Origin: Echinococcus granulosus | Lineage: Eukaryota > Platyhelminthes > Cestoda > Cyclophyllidea > Taeniidae | DNA: 64,000 bases | Assembly: GCF_000524195.1 (NCBI RefSeq) | Contig: NW_020170464.1 | Coordinates: 252,025 to 316,024 of the forward strand | Reading direction: 5' to 3' | In this document: piece after piece, positions 23,663 through 38,600 of the stretch | How positions within the stretch are numbered: position 1 is the first letter of the stretch | Layout of the letters: each line of letters opens with the position of its first letter | Translations under genes and position numbers: made by a program | Notes under the pieces: model-generated | Told to the model about the DNA's origin: nothing | The model's input: only the letters and a program-made list of their open reading frames with translations | Database searches by the model: none

Positions 23663-26600
23663 TCATTGGTTTCGGCAAATTTTGCGCTGCAGGGGCACCA
23701 CCTGATGCTGCTGCTGCTGCTGCCGAGTTGTGGGTACTGGAGAGACGAGTTTGTCGTAATTCGTCAGAGGAGACAAGGTGGTGGGTGGAAGGGAGCTCTC
23801 GTGGGGAACAGGTGGGAGAGCGCGGTGACGACTAGTGGCACGTGACGACGAACTGCTCGAAAGACTGACAGCAGTGAAGCTCTTTGAGAGGCTGCTGTTG
23901 GCGGTCTTCGATGTACACGACGCCTTCGTGGATGGCTCTGGAGCGGAGACGATGGCCGAGAAAACGGGATGTTGAAGCAGACGATGAGCTGTGGGTCGTT
24001 GTTCCGGAATACGATTGAAACAAGAGTCCAGAAACTGCTTGACTGAGGAGCTGACTGACTTTGGATAAGAGGGCGGCTGATCAGTTGACGCAATCTGTTA
24101 GCATGAAGAGAAAATGTGCATAAGTAAATGAATAGCTTTCCACGAAATATATTTATCTGGATTTGAAATATGGGGTCAGCCACGAGCTACGGTTGTTGGT
24201 GTTCCAAGGGTCTAGCAGTCTGAAACAGTCTTTCATTACCAAAAAGTTTGCTGGAACAATTTTTGCTTGCGTTCGTGTATGATCTTTTCAGCATGAGGTT
24301 CTTTAAAGTAAATATGGAAATAGTTTTGTGATTATCTATGACCCATTTGTGGCGTAAAGTAACGACCATGCGCACTAAGTCAGAGTCTCAATGCTTACTG
24401 TAAACATCAGGGCATATTGATTGGTAAGTCGAGAATCATTCCAGGGAGGTTTTCCACTCAGCATCTCCAGCAAGCAGCAGCCGACCGACCAAATATCGCA
24501 CGCCCGCCCATACGTCTCGCCTCTCAGCACCTGTGATGCAGAAAATGCAAACTTGCTACTGACGAAAAATAAGTAGCAAGGGTAATTCGTGCATCACAAG
24601 GACCTACTTCCGGAGCCATGAAGGCGAAAGTGCCAATAACTTGACCCTGAAATTGACCTGCCACACTGCCCTGACTGCCCAGTCGTGCGGAGGCACCAAA
24701 ATCAGATATACGCACGACACTGCCTGTGCAGTCAACCAATAAGTTTGCTCCTGACAAAAATAAAAGCATTAAATAAAAAGAAATATTTGGTTTCACATTA
24801 GTACTAGTTCTGAGGATCGTGTGGAACTGGGTATGTTGCCTGTAGGTACACTATTGGTAGAATTTTTTGCAATGTGTCCATTGCATAATTATTTGCTATT
24901 AACTGCTGTGAGAAAGTTTTCTTGATGGGGCGTAGGTTTTAAGTATTGGTAGGTAATTTATTTTAAGTATTTCTTTTGCGCTCACTAGTCTACCTTAAAA
25001 TTATCTCCACTTGTTGGTCCGATCTTATTGTTTAGTCTATCATAAGTTTTTAAAACAACACGTCAAAAGCGGTATAAATTTGTACCTTTTAAGTCTCTGT
25101 GAAGAATACCGTGTTTGTGAAGACAAGAGATGCCCCTAACCACCTGCAGAGTGTATGCTAAGGAGACGGGTTCTGTGAATGCGCCATACTGATTCAGTAA
25201 ACTCGTAATACTTCCCCCCGGCATCCATTCCACGAAAATGTCCACGTGCTTCTTCTCGGGGTTGTAGGCGATACCGAAAAGACGTAGGACGTTTGGATGA
25301 TACAGTCGTCGCATTATCTCCACCTCCTCCCTAGCCGTCGCCAGTTGCTCCATCGCCTCGGCAGAGGAATCACCCACGAACCGCAGCCGCTTCACCGCCA
25401 TCAACGTGCCCGTCCTAATGTCGCGGGCTTGGTAGCACAGCGAAAATGCACCCTTGCCAAGAAAGGGTCCTAGCAACCAATCAACTCCCTCTTTGTATCG
25501 GTACTCGCTTTTCAGTGGATCCTTAGCGTCCAACGCCTGTGCAAGGTTCGGAATCGTCACCAGGGGTACTGGTGACCAGGCGGCTCGTCGGAGGGCCGTT
25601 TTCAGAGCTGACAGTTCTGCTGGACTTGGAGTGACCGGGACAGAGGCTGATGTTGTATACTTAACAGGCTCTCTTTTTCCTTGATACTGATGCTGCTGTG
25701 GTTGCTGTGTTGTTCTCACCTCCTCCCAATCCAGTTTTTCCAGCGGTTCTTCGTCCCCACCTTCTCCATCCTCCTCATCCTCACTGCTACTGTAGACGCC
25801 AGCGGTTTCCGAGAGTGCTACGTGGTCGTAAGCGGGTTCAAGGGCAACTCGAACACCGTTGGGAGTAATTATCCTCGTGCTATTTGACGGGGCTCGAGCA
25901 GGTGTCTTGCTCTGGGAAAAGCGCCGAGGTGGGGGAACGGGTGGGACTTCATGCTCGGGCGGTGGTGGTGGTTGAGGCGGCGTGGTAGTTGAGACGGCGG
26001 TAATATTAGTAGTTACAGTGGTGGTCGTAGCAGTTACGGTACCACTGGCGCTGATGGGGTTGGATGCGGTGATAGTGGCTGCGGAACTGCTGGTAGTGGT
26101 GGTGTTGGTGTTAAGAAGATCGGCTAATTTGGCACGTAGTTTGGCTGCCAGACTGACATCGAGGAGCTTGATTTCAGCACTGACAAAGCTCTCGGCATCG
26201 GGGAGAGAACTGCCATTGGATGAGGAGAAGGAGGAAGAACGGGGCTCTTGAAGCAGAGCTCGCGCTACTGTGATGAATACACGTCGGGCCTACAATAAGT
26301 GGGAGAATCTCACCATTTTCAGTGACTAGTAGCGATTGATAAACAATGTAGAGTCCATCTTTTTGAATATTTTTTTGCTTTAAAGCAACTTACAAGTCGA
26401 CTGGCTTTGATGTTGGCTTCCATGAGACAGGCAAAAGAGCTAATCTGCACCTCCTCGGCTCGTTGACCAGTCACTCCCATGACCTTAAGAGGGGATCCAG
26501 TGACGTTTGTAAATGCTGTGGGATTCCTTCGAAATCGCGTTGCCATAGCATCCTCAGATACAAGATTGTGCGGAAAGACGGGCTGTTCAGGGGGGTAGAC

Positions 26601-29600
26601 ATGACGTCGAGTGAAGATGAGGCTGGAACAGAGGTGACGGTAACTGATGCGCTTGTTGTCCACGTCTTTGGTAACAACAGCCTCGCCAACACCGTCACCA
26701 GTACTAATCTTAGCAACTGTTTCACGGTGCATTTCCACCAGCTTCTCCAAGAGCTTCAGCCGACCCACGAGGTGAGTTTGGTGAAACTTGGCGGAACGCA
26801 GCAGAAAGTGTGCCATATGTGGCAACCCGCTGATGGACATGCATTCCTCCGCTACAAAGAGGAAAGGGTACTTGGTTTGTTTTCTGGTTGTTATTAGACG
26901 ACATATTTCTAACTGGAAAAATTGGTAAAATAAGATATAATCACGCCTCCTTATTGGCACTGCAGGGCATGGTATCTTGCCCAATTCCGACCCAGAGTCA
27001 GCACTGCTGGTGTCAGAGCATCGTCCCTTGAGACTTCATTGCAATGTGGTGAACAAATTGTTGTAATGAAACGTCAGCGCCTCTTTAAGGCAGTAGGCAG
27101 AGGAGCCACCTGACTCGGGCGCAATCAATATATTGATTGATGCTGGAATGGCGTGATCCAAAGGTACGGGCATTGATCGATATGCTGGTCCGTTGCTGTA
27201 TTGTCCACCCATTAAGTGCTTCTTTAAGGCAGCAGACGATGCAGTCACGTAGCCCAAGACCCCGATATATTGATCCAAAGTGAAATCTTGTGACCCAAAA
27301 ACAGGAGCTAAGGTCGATAAAGATTAAGTCAAGCATGACAACTGATTGGATATCAGAAGGTGAAAATTCTTATCTTCAGTTTCATTTATTATTGTTTTAG
27401 AGAAAGCAAAGTATCTCAAGGGTGTTGTAATGGCAACGGCAGTTGGATGACTCATCCACCTTCCCAAAGGGGATGAAAAGGAAAACTTTTGTCGCAAATC
27501 AGCTAGAAAAACCACCCTTAATACAACAATTCAAGCCAGTAGTAACTATCAAAGTTCTCTACCAATCAATCCATCATAAATTTGTCAACGAGGTGATATC
27601 TGTGTGATTTACCTAAAAACTACCGCGAACGAAGTTCGCTGGAGTTCACAAACAACATTTTCAACGAATTATTTGTGAAGAATATGGAAACAAAGCTTAC
27701 CTATATGTAAATGTTAAATTAACATTTATTTAGCAAAAGTCTCTGCCTTTAAGACACTACCTTATTTTATTTGTTTGCTTAGCTCACGGTTTTTGAAACG
27801 GGCCACTCAGGAGCTCCGCTTATTATATCTTAGCTGTGAAGGCTGACCTCCCGGCCATGCTAGTAGCCCCAAGCCCTGCTGTCAGTCGCATATATGCATT
27901 ATTTGCCCCAGCATTGCTTCTTCTTTCGTCTTCGACGAAGTCTCGGTGCGCTGCTGCATAAGTGTTTCGGTTAATGAAAATACGACTCTGCAAACTTTTA
28001 GTCTCACTTTCATATTTGCAAATAACAAAATCTACATGGAGAAAGCATGCATTTTATTCGCATAATTCTTACTCCATTTTCAATTTTATTTCACAGGTAC
28101 GCTTAGGGAGCAAAATTACCCGCCTAACATGGCCTTAGAGTTAACTCACAACCAAGAGAGGGAAGTGTCTTCCCTATCCTTTTGCGACTCATTGGTTAAT
28201 TGTTAGCCAACGGGAAAACATGCAAAGTTGAAAACAGCACTTGAGGAGGCGCACATAAACATTAAGCCTGTAAAAATGTCCGTTTCGGCAGGGCAAATGC
28301 GCCATCAACACGTTTCCCTGTTCAAACGCGTTCGTGGGTATTCCCTCCTACATACCACCTTCGATGTAAGCTAGACTTGGTAGAGGAATTAACAGGGCAT
28401 TCAATGTTTAGTGATTAATGACTGCGAACTGCGCTTCAAAGCAGACAGAACTGCAAAACGTTGGTTATTCGCTTAACTCTCTGTCTCGGTAATTGAACCA
28501 CTTGGGTGCTCCGCCATTGTACCTTCGTAAAGTGGGCTGGCCTTAGTCATGCCAGCAGCCCCAAGTCCTTTATTCGTCTTCAGAAAAGTTTCGGAGCGCT
28601 CTATTGATGGCAGTGAAAAACAAATTCTATCTTAAGGGACATGTGCATTGAATTCTGCTGCTGGGTGATAGACCTTAGCGGGGCGGACAATGTGCCTATG
28701 TTGGGGATGAAAGAATCTGACACAACCACCAACGGAGACCTGAAATTGAAGTCTACTTTCGGTAACCATTGCTGCACCGAGATCTGCAGGAAAGCTGCTA
28801 ACAACTAATGCAACACTAGCAGTGAACCATCTAAAGCAGTTCGTTATGGGGCTGCATATCATTTCTGCATAGAGACGTCAAATATGCGAGCTCGCGATAC
28901 CTCGCCCACTTCTTTATCAATTGGATGGGATCTAGAAAGGCATGAGGCACAGCTTTAATGTGAGAATAATGTGCAAAAGGAATAGCTGCGAAAGCCCACC
29001 CTTACGGACCTACGCCAAATCCTGCCCTTTGCTACATGACCACTATTTTAGGTCAGTCTGCCTACAGATAGCCTTGGACACGTGTAATAATTAGCACATT
29101 CCCTCCGGTGTCCGAATGCATTTCCCACACAGGACAAAGCTCTTCATACAGTAGAATTGCTAAGAGGGATCAGTGACGTTGTGGTGAAATAACTCCTTAG
29201 TTGCGTGGAAATTCAATGACCGGCAAAGTTGACTCGTGCATTGTAATGTGGCCCATGCGGGAGGTTGGCCAGGAGCGGTGACCAAAGTAATACCAAGCCT
29301 GACATTTACCGTCCATCCAAGGCATTACAACAAAAGGGCACTTTCGCACGGGAAATTAACTAGTCGAGTTGTTTACCTCAAGCAATGAATGGACGAGTTA
29401 TGTTGTTAATGTGGTTCTCTCAAGTTGTCCTTCAGCAAAGTAAATTTCTTTATAAAAGGAGTATGCGAAAGTCAAGCAATGTTTTGTTAAGTCAAGTGAA
29501 ACAATGCCAAGTATGAAATTGTAGTAAGCACTGCGAGTGTCAAATTAACAAGGTTTGCGCATTAACTAATTTTGATGTTGCGACGATTTTGTTAAAACAA

Positions 29601-32600
29601 AAAAAGCAGTAGCAGCAGTAATGTTGCGTGATTTCAGCAGAACTAACGAACGAAATGCGACGCTCCATCAGTCCACAGAAAGAGCAGCAAAGCGATTTTT
29701 TGTTCAAAAGCGCAGCAAATAACTGAAATGAAATGGTAAAACCTTTTTTAACGCCTGAACAGAAACATGTGCTTGGTAGATTATAAAACATACTTATAAA
29801 CTGATCCCCAAATTTTACTACCCAACCTACTTATTTTTAATGACTGTTTTCACATATCCATTAGTGGACTGTATTTCTTACCTCTTGACCCTGTTAAATC
29901 AGAACCCTTCCAAATGCACAACAAATTCGTATTTTTGCGGCCCTTCAACGTCCAAAATCATGGTTTTGGTGTCAGACCATGTGCCCCTATTCATTTGGCA
30001 TGCAACTTGATCTCATTTGTAAGGAGGAAAAATCAACGCAAGTAAAACTATTCGGATTAAATGTATAAGTGTAGCATTCACACCTTAGTCTAAAATGTAA
30101 CAATGAGGTTATTTTCAAAATCTAACCGTTGCTAGTGTCCCTTCCGATGGACATTTCGCCCTCCTGACCCTTGGCCAACTCTACGAGAGTGACCAAGGCT
30201 AAATTGGCCCGTCGATGCTGATCCGGCGGTGGTGGTAGAGTCACATCGACTGACGCTGCTCCGCTCTCGGCCACTGTCGCCGCAGTTGACGCTGTGGCGG
30301 TTGGAAGGTTTAAGTTGGCCACGTTGTTGATGGGCACGTGACCGGGTGTTAGGTAGCCACCAACAAATATAAGCAACCGTCGTAGGACTGGCGCGATTGT
30401 GCGTTGCAATGCGGTCATGGTCTCCGTGTCGAGACAAATGAGGTAACCCAGAATTTCTCGGAACGCACACTAGACGGATTCAAAAGTGAGCAGTCTTAGA
30501 TGGGCCGGATGAGAGGCGAGTACGACGTTATGAGTGAAAAAAGGAGGAAGAGTGCGCCACGTGTCAAGTAGAGTAGCTCTTTAATAATTAATGGGAAGTT
30601 GGGGAAAAAGACGTGAAGATTTTAAAATGATATGTCAATTTACCGATATCTGAAAATCAAAATATCAAAATTCATGTGGGTATAAAATCCACTTCGATAT
30701 CTTTAAAACAAATTCCCCAGTGTACAAAGTAAGGGGATGTTGGTCATCACTGCCGCGGATTACTTTTTTCGCTACAAAAAGGCGGGACATCCAGACGTCC
30801 GGTAAAAAAATTTGCTGTGGTAATTTACTTGCATAAGAGTGACATTTTGCATTTAATTTTATTCTGCCATAGGTAGTGGAAAGAGGAAAAATCTACGTGG
30901 AGTCAGACCACATGCAACATGGAATGTTAAATACTCCCTCCAATCAGTCAGGGGAATTTCTTTATCAAGGAATGCTACACAGACTAATCACCCTGGAACC
31001 CCGCGTTCCCATGGAAGAATCAGGAGTAATACGAACAACTGACTTTTGATATTTTTAAGGGTTGTGCGAGTGCACCATCTTCCGTCGACGGCGCCGGCTT
31101 TCAGATATGGCTTAAAGGCTCTGGTAACCGGTCCTCGTGTTCCGATTACATTACTCATAAAATCCCAACATTTCGCGTTTTACTGGTTAAAACAGGAGAT
31201 ACCGAGAAGAAGTATAATTAAAATACTTTAATTGCTCGTCTAACTCTCGTTTTTAGTAAGGGAGTCAGTTAGGGTCTTCGCCACTGCATCCTCGACGGGT
31301 GGTCGGGCCTCTGGCCCGTGACAATATTTCCAACCCCTTCTGAATGGTAGAAATACATAATCTGCCGGGGTATTGTGCCTTCTTCTGCCTTCAGGAAAGT
31401 CTCAAGGTACCACATTGGTGACAATAGAAACTAAGCCTCATCCTAAAGGACATTTCTCCTTCGGCAAATACCCCATTTTCGTGATCTGCAGGAAAGCAAT
31501 TAGTGTCCAAAGCGACACTAACCGTGAATCACGTGAAAAATTTCCTTACGGAGCTGCTCACCGTACCTGTATGAGGGTATCAAATATGCAAACTCGCGAT
31601 ATCTCCTCCATTCCTCAACTAACTGGACAGAACCCAGATGCATATAACTGGGCAGCACTAAAGCGAGAAAAGCAAGGCAAGGGAGAATGAAAGCGAAATC
31701 CTACCCCCACAGAACTATGTTGAATCCTGTCCTTTGTTGCATGACTGCGTTTGAGCCAACGTCCCTACGACTAACGGTGTACACACATAATGGCTATCGC
31801 ATTCCTCCGTCCACCCATACAATCCCCATGCGGGATAAAACTCCCGATCCAGTAGAATTGCCAGCAGGACTCAGCGACCTTGCGGTCAAGTATCACCTTG
31901 GTTGCATACAAATTTAACGACTCGCACGGTTACCCTTAGACTACTGATTACGCAGTAACGGTTGTCGCGGGAGGTTTGCCAGAGGAAGCGCTCTTAACCA
32001 CATTCAAAAGAGAAGAGGGAGTATGTAATGCATTAATTGTTTGTTTACCTTAGATGCTTCACCGTTTAGGCTGGCCTTCGGCCTTACCAGTAGTCTCCAA
32101 CCAAACTGTCTGTGAAATATATATCTATATCATTTTCTCGGGTACTTCGTTGTCTTTCGTCTTCGGGGAAGTCACGGAGCGCTACAATACAGTTATTTCC
32201 AATGAAAGACAAACACTAAGAGGGACCCAAATTTGGTAGCATAAAGCGTAGTGAAATAGACCGTAAACTGAAAAGAAAGTTTAGGTGCCTGTTAGTCAGA
32301 GAGAGCTAGAAAAAAAGAAAGAAGAATCGTGCAGTAGTCATATTTCTTATCACATAGCGATCTGTCGCGTCATTCACCGGCAGAGACAAAGCGCACGGGA
32401 TTAGATGTTATGTTTCCTGTATGACAGCAGTAACCTTTGCTTGATTTACAGCAGCGCTTTCATCGTACCCCTAGACCAATTTAATTTTCTTTCCTAGTAA
32501 ATAATTATTCAACCGAAATTCTCCCGTGATTTTCTTAGCCGTACTTAAAGCTTACCATGGAGACTTGCCATCCCCTCTGCGAAAGTTTTTAGAGTCGCTT

Positions 32601-35600
32601 ACTCACGCAGATCAAGTTATAAAAGCACTTAACTTAAATGAAGTGGAAAAGACGTTTTGTATAATCTACACAACCTCTAAAGTAGCTAGAAAGTGTATTT
32701 CGTGGCGGCGCATAAGTTCAAAATTCCATTCCATTGAAATGTTTATTGTCATCACTAGCACCACTCCACGTAGTCTCACACCCGTGAATGTTAAAACTCA
32801 GTTAAATTGAAAATCAAAAGTGATTATCTTTTTTTATTAACTTTTACTAATAAAGAAGCCGAGGCACTTTAACTGTGAGTCAATTTATAAACCCTGAAAA
32901 GAAGTCCAAACTGCACCAAATGCATAACTCATTTTTAACGTTTCAATGAGAAAATTAACAGCCCTTTTAGAAAAATTAGTTAGACGTCGCACTGACGTAC
33001 ATATTTTTTTTTAATTAGACGATGCTTTTGATTAGCATTATTTATTTATTTACACGCACAGGCCAGTGACTAAGCCCTCCTACTTGTGCGTGTGTGTGCG
33101 TATAATCCCTGGATAATTGCAGTAGGGAGACAGAAGAAAAGAGAAAAAAATAAAAGCACCCCGACTACGGAGTCCATTTTATGCCCTGGGGATTTCGGTA
33201 AAAGGAAGAAGGAGGGGAGTGGGTGGCGAAATAACACCAGAATTGGCGAATTAGGTTAACGCACACCCATCTGCCCGCCCGCCCGCCCGCCCGCCTGCCC
33301 GCCTGCCCAAGGAAGCTCACAACACCGTGCTGCGGACTCCTCATGATTTTCGCGCGAACGCACAAATTCAATTAGGGCGAAAAGAAGGAAGAGGAGAAGA
33401 TGGTTTGTGTGTATGTGTGTGTGAAAGATGCTTTTTTGTCCCAGCACACACGTTTACAAAGCACGCCGAGCCGTCATTAATCATCTGCAGGTACAGTTGA
33501 AGGAGTATGTTTCGTTCAACTAACCAGCCTAACCACCATCAACACCACCACCCGGTCCTTTGTTCTCCACCTCCTTCACCTTGTGTTCACAAATTTTGTG
33601 TTTCCGTTCTGTCTTTTTTGGCTTGGTTAATTAGTTCATTTTGAGAAGAAGACACGTTCGCAGCCTCAAGCGTGTGTTTGTGACCAAAGAGCTTAAAAAA
33701 TGTGCCCAAGGAAACGAAGAGACTGTTTCACGCCTCAAAAGCACTTTTCTTCACCTCTCAAACTGTCAAAAAAAAAATAACTTCAGCTGACTTTTGTAAA
33801 AGCACATAAATTCCACTGAAAGGGTGTTAAATAATGCATACCGGGAGAGCATTGCCAGACACCTCAAATACGCCTCGTTGGAAATCTTGAGTGCTGCACA
33901 CTTTGCTTATTTTATCCAACTTGTTACTAATACATGCTGAAGAATACTACTTCTCCTCCAAAAATGGAGTCAACTTACCAAGGAAGCAATAAAGACTTCG
34001 TCGGCTGGATCGCTTAGAAGGTACTGGATCAGTCGGATGGACATTCGAAGAGACTCGCAGCCCAGATTGTTAGGTGTGGTGGAAGGACCTTCCGATTGCT
34101 GTTGATAGGGGGAAGCAGTGGTTGCCGTTGTGGTTGCTTTCCGTGCCATCAGGACGCGACAAATGGTGATTTTTGCAACTTGACGCAAAGCACTCTGACG
34201 TACGTGCCAGTAAGGCGAAATCATCCCCATAGCAACCTGAAGAGTTGAATAGTCTCCAATTTCTCTTCCGATTAAACGACGTATTGTATTGGTTTACTGC
34301 ATGCATTTTTTGAATAACGTGCCTTGAAAAAGGTATTCCAAATGTCTAAAGTTCAGGATTAGGATTAGCTAATCGGGGTAAGGACTGACCAGCTTGTTCT
34401 ACCTCAAACTGAACAGATTTCTCCATATTTGAGGAGTGACGTTGGGATTGAATAGTCAGGCGACTAAAACGCCGACTTATAATTACTACATGGAAAAGGT
34501 TCATGATACTCTTCCTCTTTGGAAATAATAAATCTTACCATCTCAAATTGACCTAACTCATACAAAAAAGGCCTCAATTTTAGCCTTAAAATAGACCCCA
34601 AACTTTCACTCACCTCCTCTGAAAAGACCGATTTCCACACAGCCAAACTACTCCTTAGCCCGGGGATAATTTGGTTCTGCAAAAGAAGAAGATTCGCGTT
34701 CTCCACCCCACTGACCGGCGCCCAAGCGGGGATGACCTCGTGAGGTGGCGGAGGCGCGGGCAGATCGGCGGTAGAGGGGGGCACCCGACGCGTTCCGCCC
34801 TCGGGGAGATTCGTGGGGGTCAAAGCATTGGTCCAGACACGTCCGCATACCGGACAGTAAAGCGAGCCCGTTTCACTTTCACATTCCTCTTGCCCTATAA
34901 ATGGCAAAAAAATGTTTATAATTATTCCGTACGGGGAAGTGAGAGATGATTAGGCGCTCGTTTAGATGGAAGTTTTTGAAAAGACAATGAGAACATAAAG
35001 CATAAGACCATATTGCTGAAAGCCCTTAATTGCCTTTTCAAAATAATGAAGGGCTCTTCAGGACGTTTATTAAGGTTGTTATTTTAATGCTTCAAGTATG
35101 CAAACCATCGTCTACTAAGTGAATGTCACTTTGGTTGATTAAAGAATGCTCCAGCAGATCACCAACCATCCTGGCAAGTGACAAATGCATTGTAAGAAAC
35201 CATGGTCGAGAGTAGTTAATTAAAAGCCAATTGTAGTTGCTAATAAAAAAAAGTTAATTCCTGTCGATTTTGACCATTTTTAACAGTAGTATGGCTGTTA
35301 CCTAAAGTCACAATAAGACCACCGGTGGACCAATGAGGGACGAACACGTCATGTGCGTGCAATCGCGGTATGGCTGCATTCATGAGGCATGCCCCATGAA
35401 TGCATGCGCGAGCGCGTACACCGAGGGCTGAGTAACCCCCACCGCTTCGCCTTTCCTCTCCCTCCCCCCTCATCTCCTCTCCCTAAATCGACACGAGTAG
35501 CGTAGTCACCACACCAGCGAGGTGATGAATCATGCAGAGTCAAGCGATGTCTTTCTCCTGATGTGTATTACATTCGTGTTTTCGCATTGCAGAGGAGGAT

Positions 35601-38600
35601 GTCTTTTATTTGAATAAATAAATGGGTCTGTCAAGCAAATGCAAACAGCGAGGACTTGTGAGTCAATATTCCACCTCAATGATGCACATGGTCGAGTGAA
35701 AAGTGCCCTACTTATGGGTTATAAGTAGGTGATCCTGGAATCAAAGATAGAGGAGATAGATAGAGGAGAATCAAGCCAGGAAAATGTGCTCAGCTAACAT
35801 AACAAGATCAAAGATCTAAAAGGGGAAAATTTAAGTCACCATAACTTTTGAGCCCTGATTTGAATGGTGGGAAATCTGCCACAGTTTGTCAAAGGCAACT
35901 CAAAACCCACTCTGGGCATCTGCATAAAAGCAACTAAAAAAATGAGGAGCATTAAATTTTTTTGTCGACTAGCAAGTCCAGAGAGAAAGCACCTTGTAAG
36001 CTGTTCCATCATTGAGGGGCAAAACTATTAGCACTGCAAGCTTTTGCATAACTGAGGAAAAACTGATGCTCACTAAGGTGACACTTTTGTCGACCGATGT
36101 ACGAAGCTCCGAGGATGACGAAATATAGGACCGATTTAACTCGGACAACAATGTTTAATGAAACAATGCTCCCTATAGGGAAAGGTACTGCCTTATATCT
36201 AAGAGAAAAAAAAAAAACATTGACAAATCGACGTTACGAAGGGGGAATGAGACATGCGAAGACAAGCGGGAAAGCGGAAAATATTTTCTACAATTAGAGA
36301 AAATACATGATAGAACAAATGCACTGTACGACTTTAAACTCCCTTTAACCATTCGTTGAGTGTAATTTACCTATAGGATGCAAACTACTTTAATAATTAC
36401 CCGAAATGACCGTGGCGTGCTCCTTTTAATTTTATCTCGCCTTTCAAATGCCAAATTCACACGAAAAAAGGCCAGATTTCCAAGCCTCTATCTGTTAAAT
36501 GCATTTCATGCAATGATTTGGAACCTTTGGAAACCTCTTACCCGCATAAGAGCACCAACACGACTTATCTTTGTCAACATTCTCAGCTTTCGAAGTTGTA
36601 GTTGCTGACTTGTTCTACAGTGGCTGTTTGTTCAACTCTCAATTGTGGTAAAGGGGCCAGTTAGGTGCTCCGCCAGGGTGTACCTTCGCTAAGTAAACTG
36701 GCACCCGGGCCATGACAGTTGTCCCAAGCCCTACTGTCGGTTGATTATGCATATTCTCTCCCAGCATTGTCTTCCTTCATCTTCGGATAAGACTCCTGGC
36801 ACTACACAACATTTTGGGGGAGCACCTTTATACCCTGCCATACTTTTGGTCGAAACGCCGATGAAATTTACAGTCCACATACCGTTTACGACGAAAAACA
36901 CTTTGCACCAGTTTTATCAGCACATGCGACTCACCCAATTCCTTGTTAAAACTAATGACCATAGTCAATACACTGTAGTTAACTTTGTAAAATACCTCCA
37001 CATTCACCACTTCTTATTAGATAATTACACTGGCCTGCTTGTGTCATTGTCTCAAACAAACCCACGGTACGCACGCAAATGTTTGCAAGGGTGGGTGTGC
37101 TTTTATAAAACTAACGCACCCACCATCACCATCATCACTACAACCACCACCCCAATCACCATCTCCATTCCGGCTGTAGCTAATTGAAGAGCTTCATGAG
37201 TCACACCTACCACCAGCGCTAGCATCACCACCAACAACGCCAACACCACCAGGCTCATGGCTGACGGCGAAGGCAGCTGTTTATCGTATATCGAGGTTGA
37301 TGGTTGCTCTGATGGACGTTTCCCTCTCGCCTTTCCTGCCCCTCAAGCTCCCTTACCCTCCCCCTCCCCCGGACACACAGAGCTTGACGGAGTCCGGGAG
37401 AGAGAGGCATTAAAAACTTATTCTCTTCGTCCACCTTCAGCTCCACCTCTATTCCATCCTCCAGGGGCATAATTAGCTGTAAAGCTAGTTGCACCCCGAT
37501 TCACCCGCTTGCATTTAGTGAGAGGTTATTGTCAAGGTTTGGAGTTTTCTTACTCTCACTAATAAAAATTAGACTGCTAAATCGCAAAGTGACCAGTTTT
37601 AATGGGATGCTTTTAAAGACTAGGACTTTAAAAACCTTAACTTAGAGAATCGCATTTGCGTAATGGCAGGAAAGTATTGGCTTTAAGTTTGAGGTATCAT
37701 GCGAGTTTTCATAATCTGGCCCATAGAGGTCTGCCAGATTCAACTTATGCCACCGGTTTTTTAGCCCGTTTACATGATTTTAACAAAAAATGATTCTAAA
37801 TTAATTCGTTTTCCAAAGTCTTCGGGGATAACTCGAGTGCTGAATTGGATCATTTGCCTCTCAACTTACAGATACAGAAGCACTCTTGATGGAAAGCCAC
37901 GCCACAGTCAACAGAGGAGCAGACAGTAGTGGAAGGCTCGGAAAGGGGTCGGAGTTCGCGCAGGCATAGACGGCATACAGTGCCCATCTCCACTGTGATG
38001 GCGTCCGGACTAGCGGAGCGACGTGATTGACCGGTGAGAGTGTCGTCCACCGAGGCGACGTTACGGGTGAGGGCGACCATTATTACACCCTGGGAGGGAG
38101 TTTCCTCAAATCGACTGCTTCGACTCGAGGAGGAAACGCCTTCAGTTTCGGGGTCTGTCTCAGGATTTGAGCTCGGCTCACCGATCGGTCGGAAGGTGGT
38201 GGAAAGGGCGTGTCTAACAGGAATGATGAAACGTTGCTGGTTGCAATAATTCATTTATCGGGGACCTACATTTCATTTTTTAAGCTCCGAAAGACCGTAA
38301 CTGATTTATGCTTTGAACTACTGGTAAATCAAAGAATTTCGTAATCTTCCTCCAAAGTAATGCTTCTGTTTAACAACTTGACACTACTTGAAGGAAGTAC
38401 ATTGAATCAAAATAAATTTTTCAGCGCTTCAGACAGACAGACTGATATCAGCAATGGACATATTTATGATGTCATGGTGACTGGACGCGTAAAAAGCCTC
38501 TTGGGTAGGCATCGTCAGTTTGTGTACGACGAGACCGTGTCCGCCACGGCCGAGAAGGGAGTGCTCTCGCGCAGCCGTCTTAATTAAGCAGCGGCCAGCA

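Noticed and set aside
31290..31345. Possible tRNA-like hairpin around GGTCGGGCCTCTGGCCCGTGAC
   Set aside because: It lies in the conserved core of the TRIM head, and no cloverleaf with anticodon arm could be drawn.
31210..32186. Element first taken for a SINE
   Set aside because: Head-body-head structure, TG..CA ends, a PBS-like start and a purine tract fit an LTR element better. No pol III boxes or A-rich tail were seen.
34070..34306. 78-codon minus-strand frame overlapping a MEKK1 exon
   Set aside because: It is an alternative frame of the exon 33979-34236, whose proper frame matches MEKK1.
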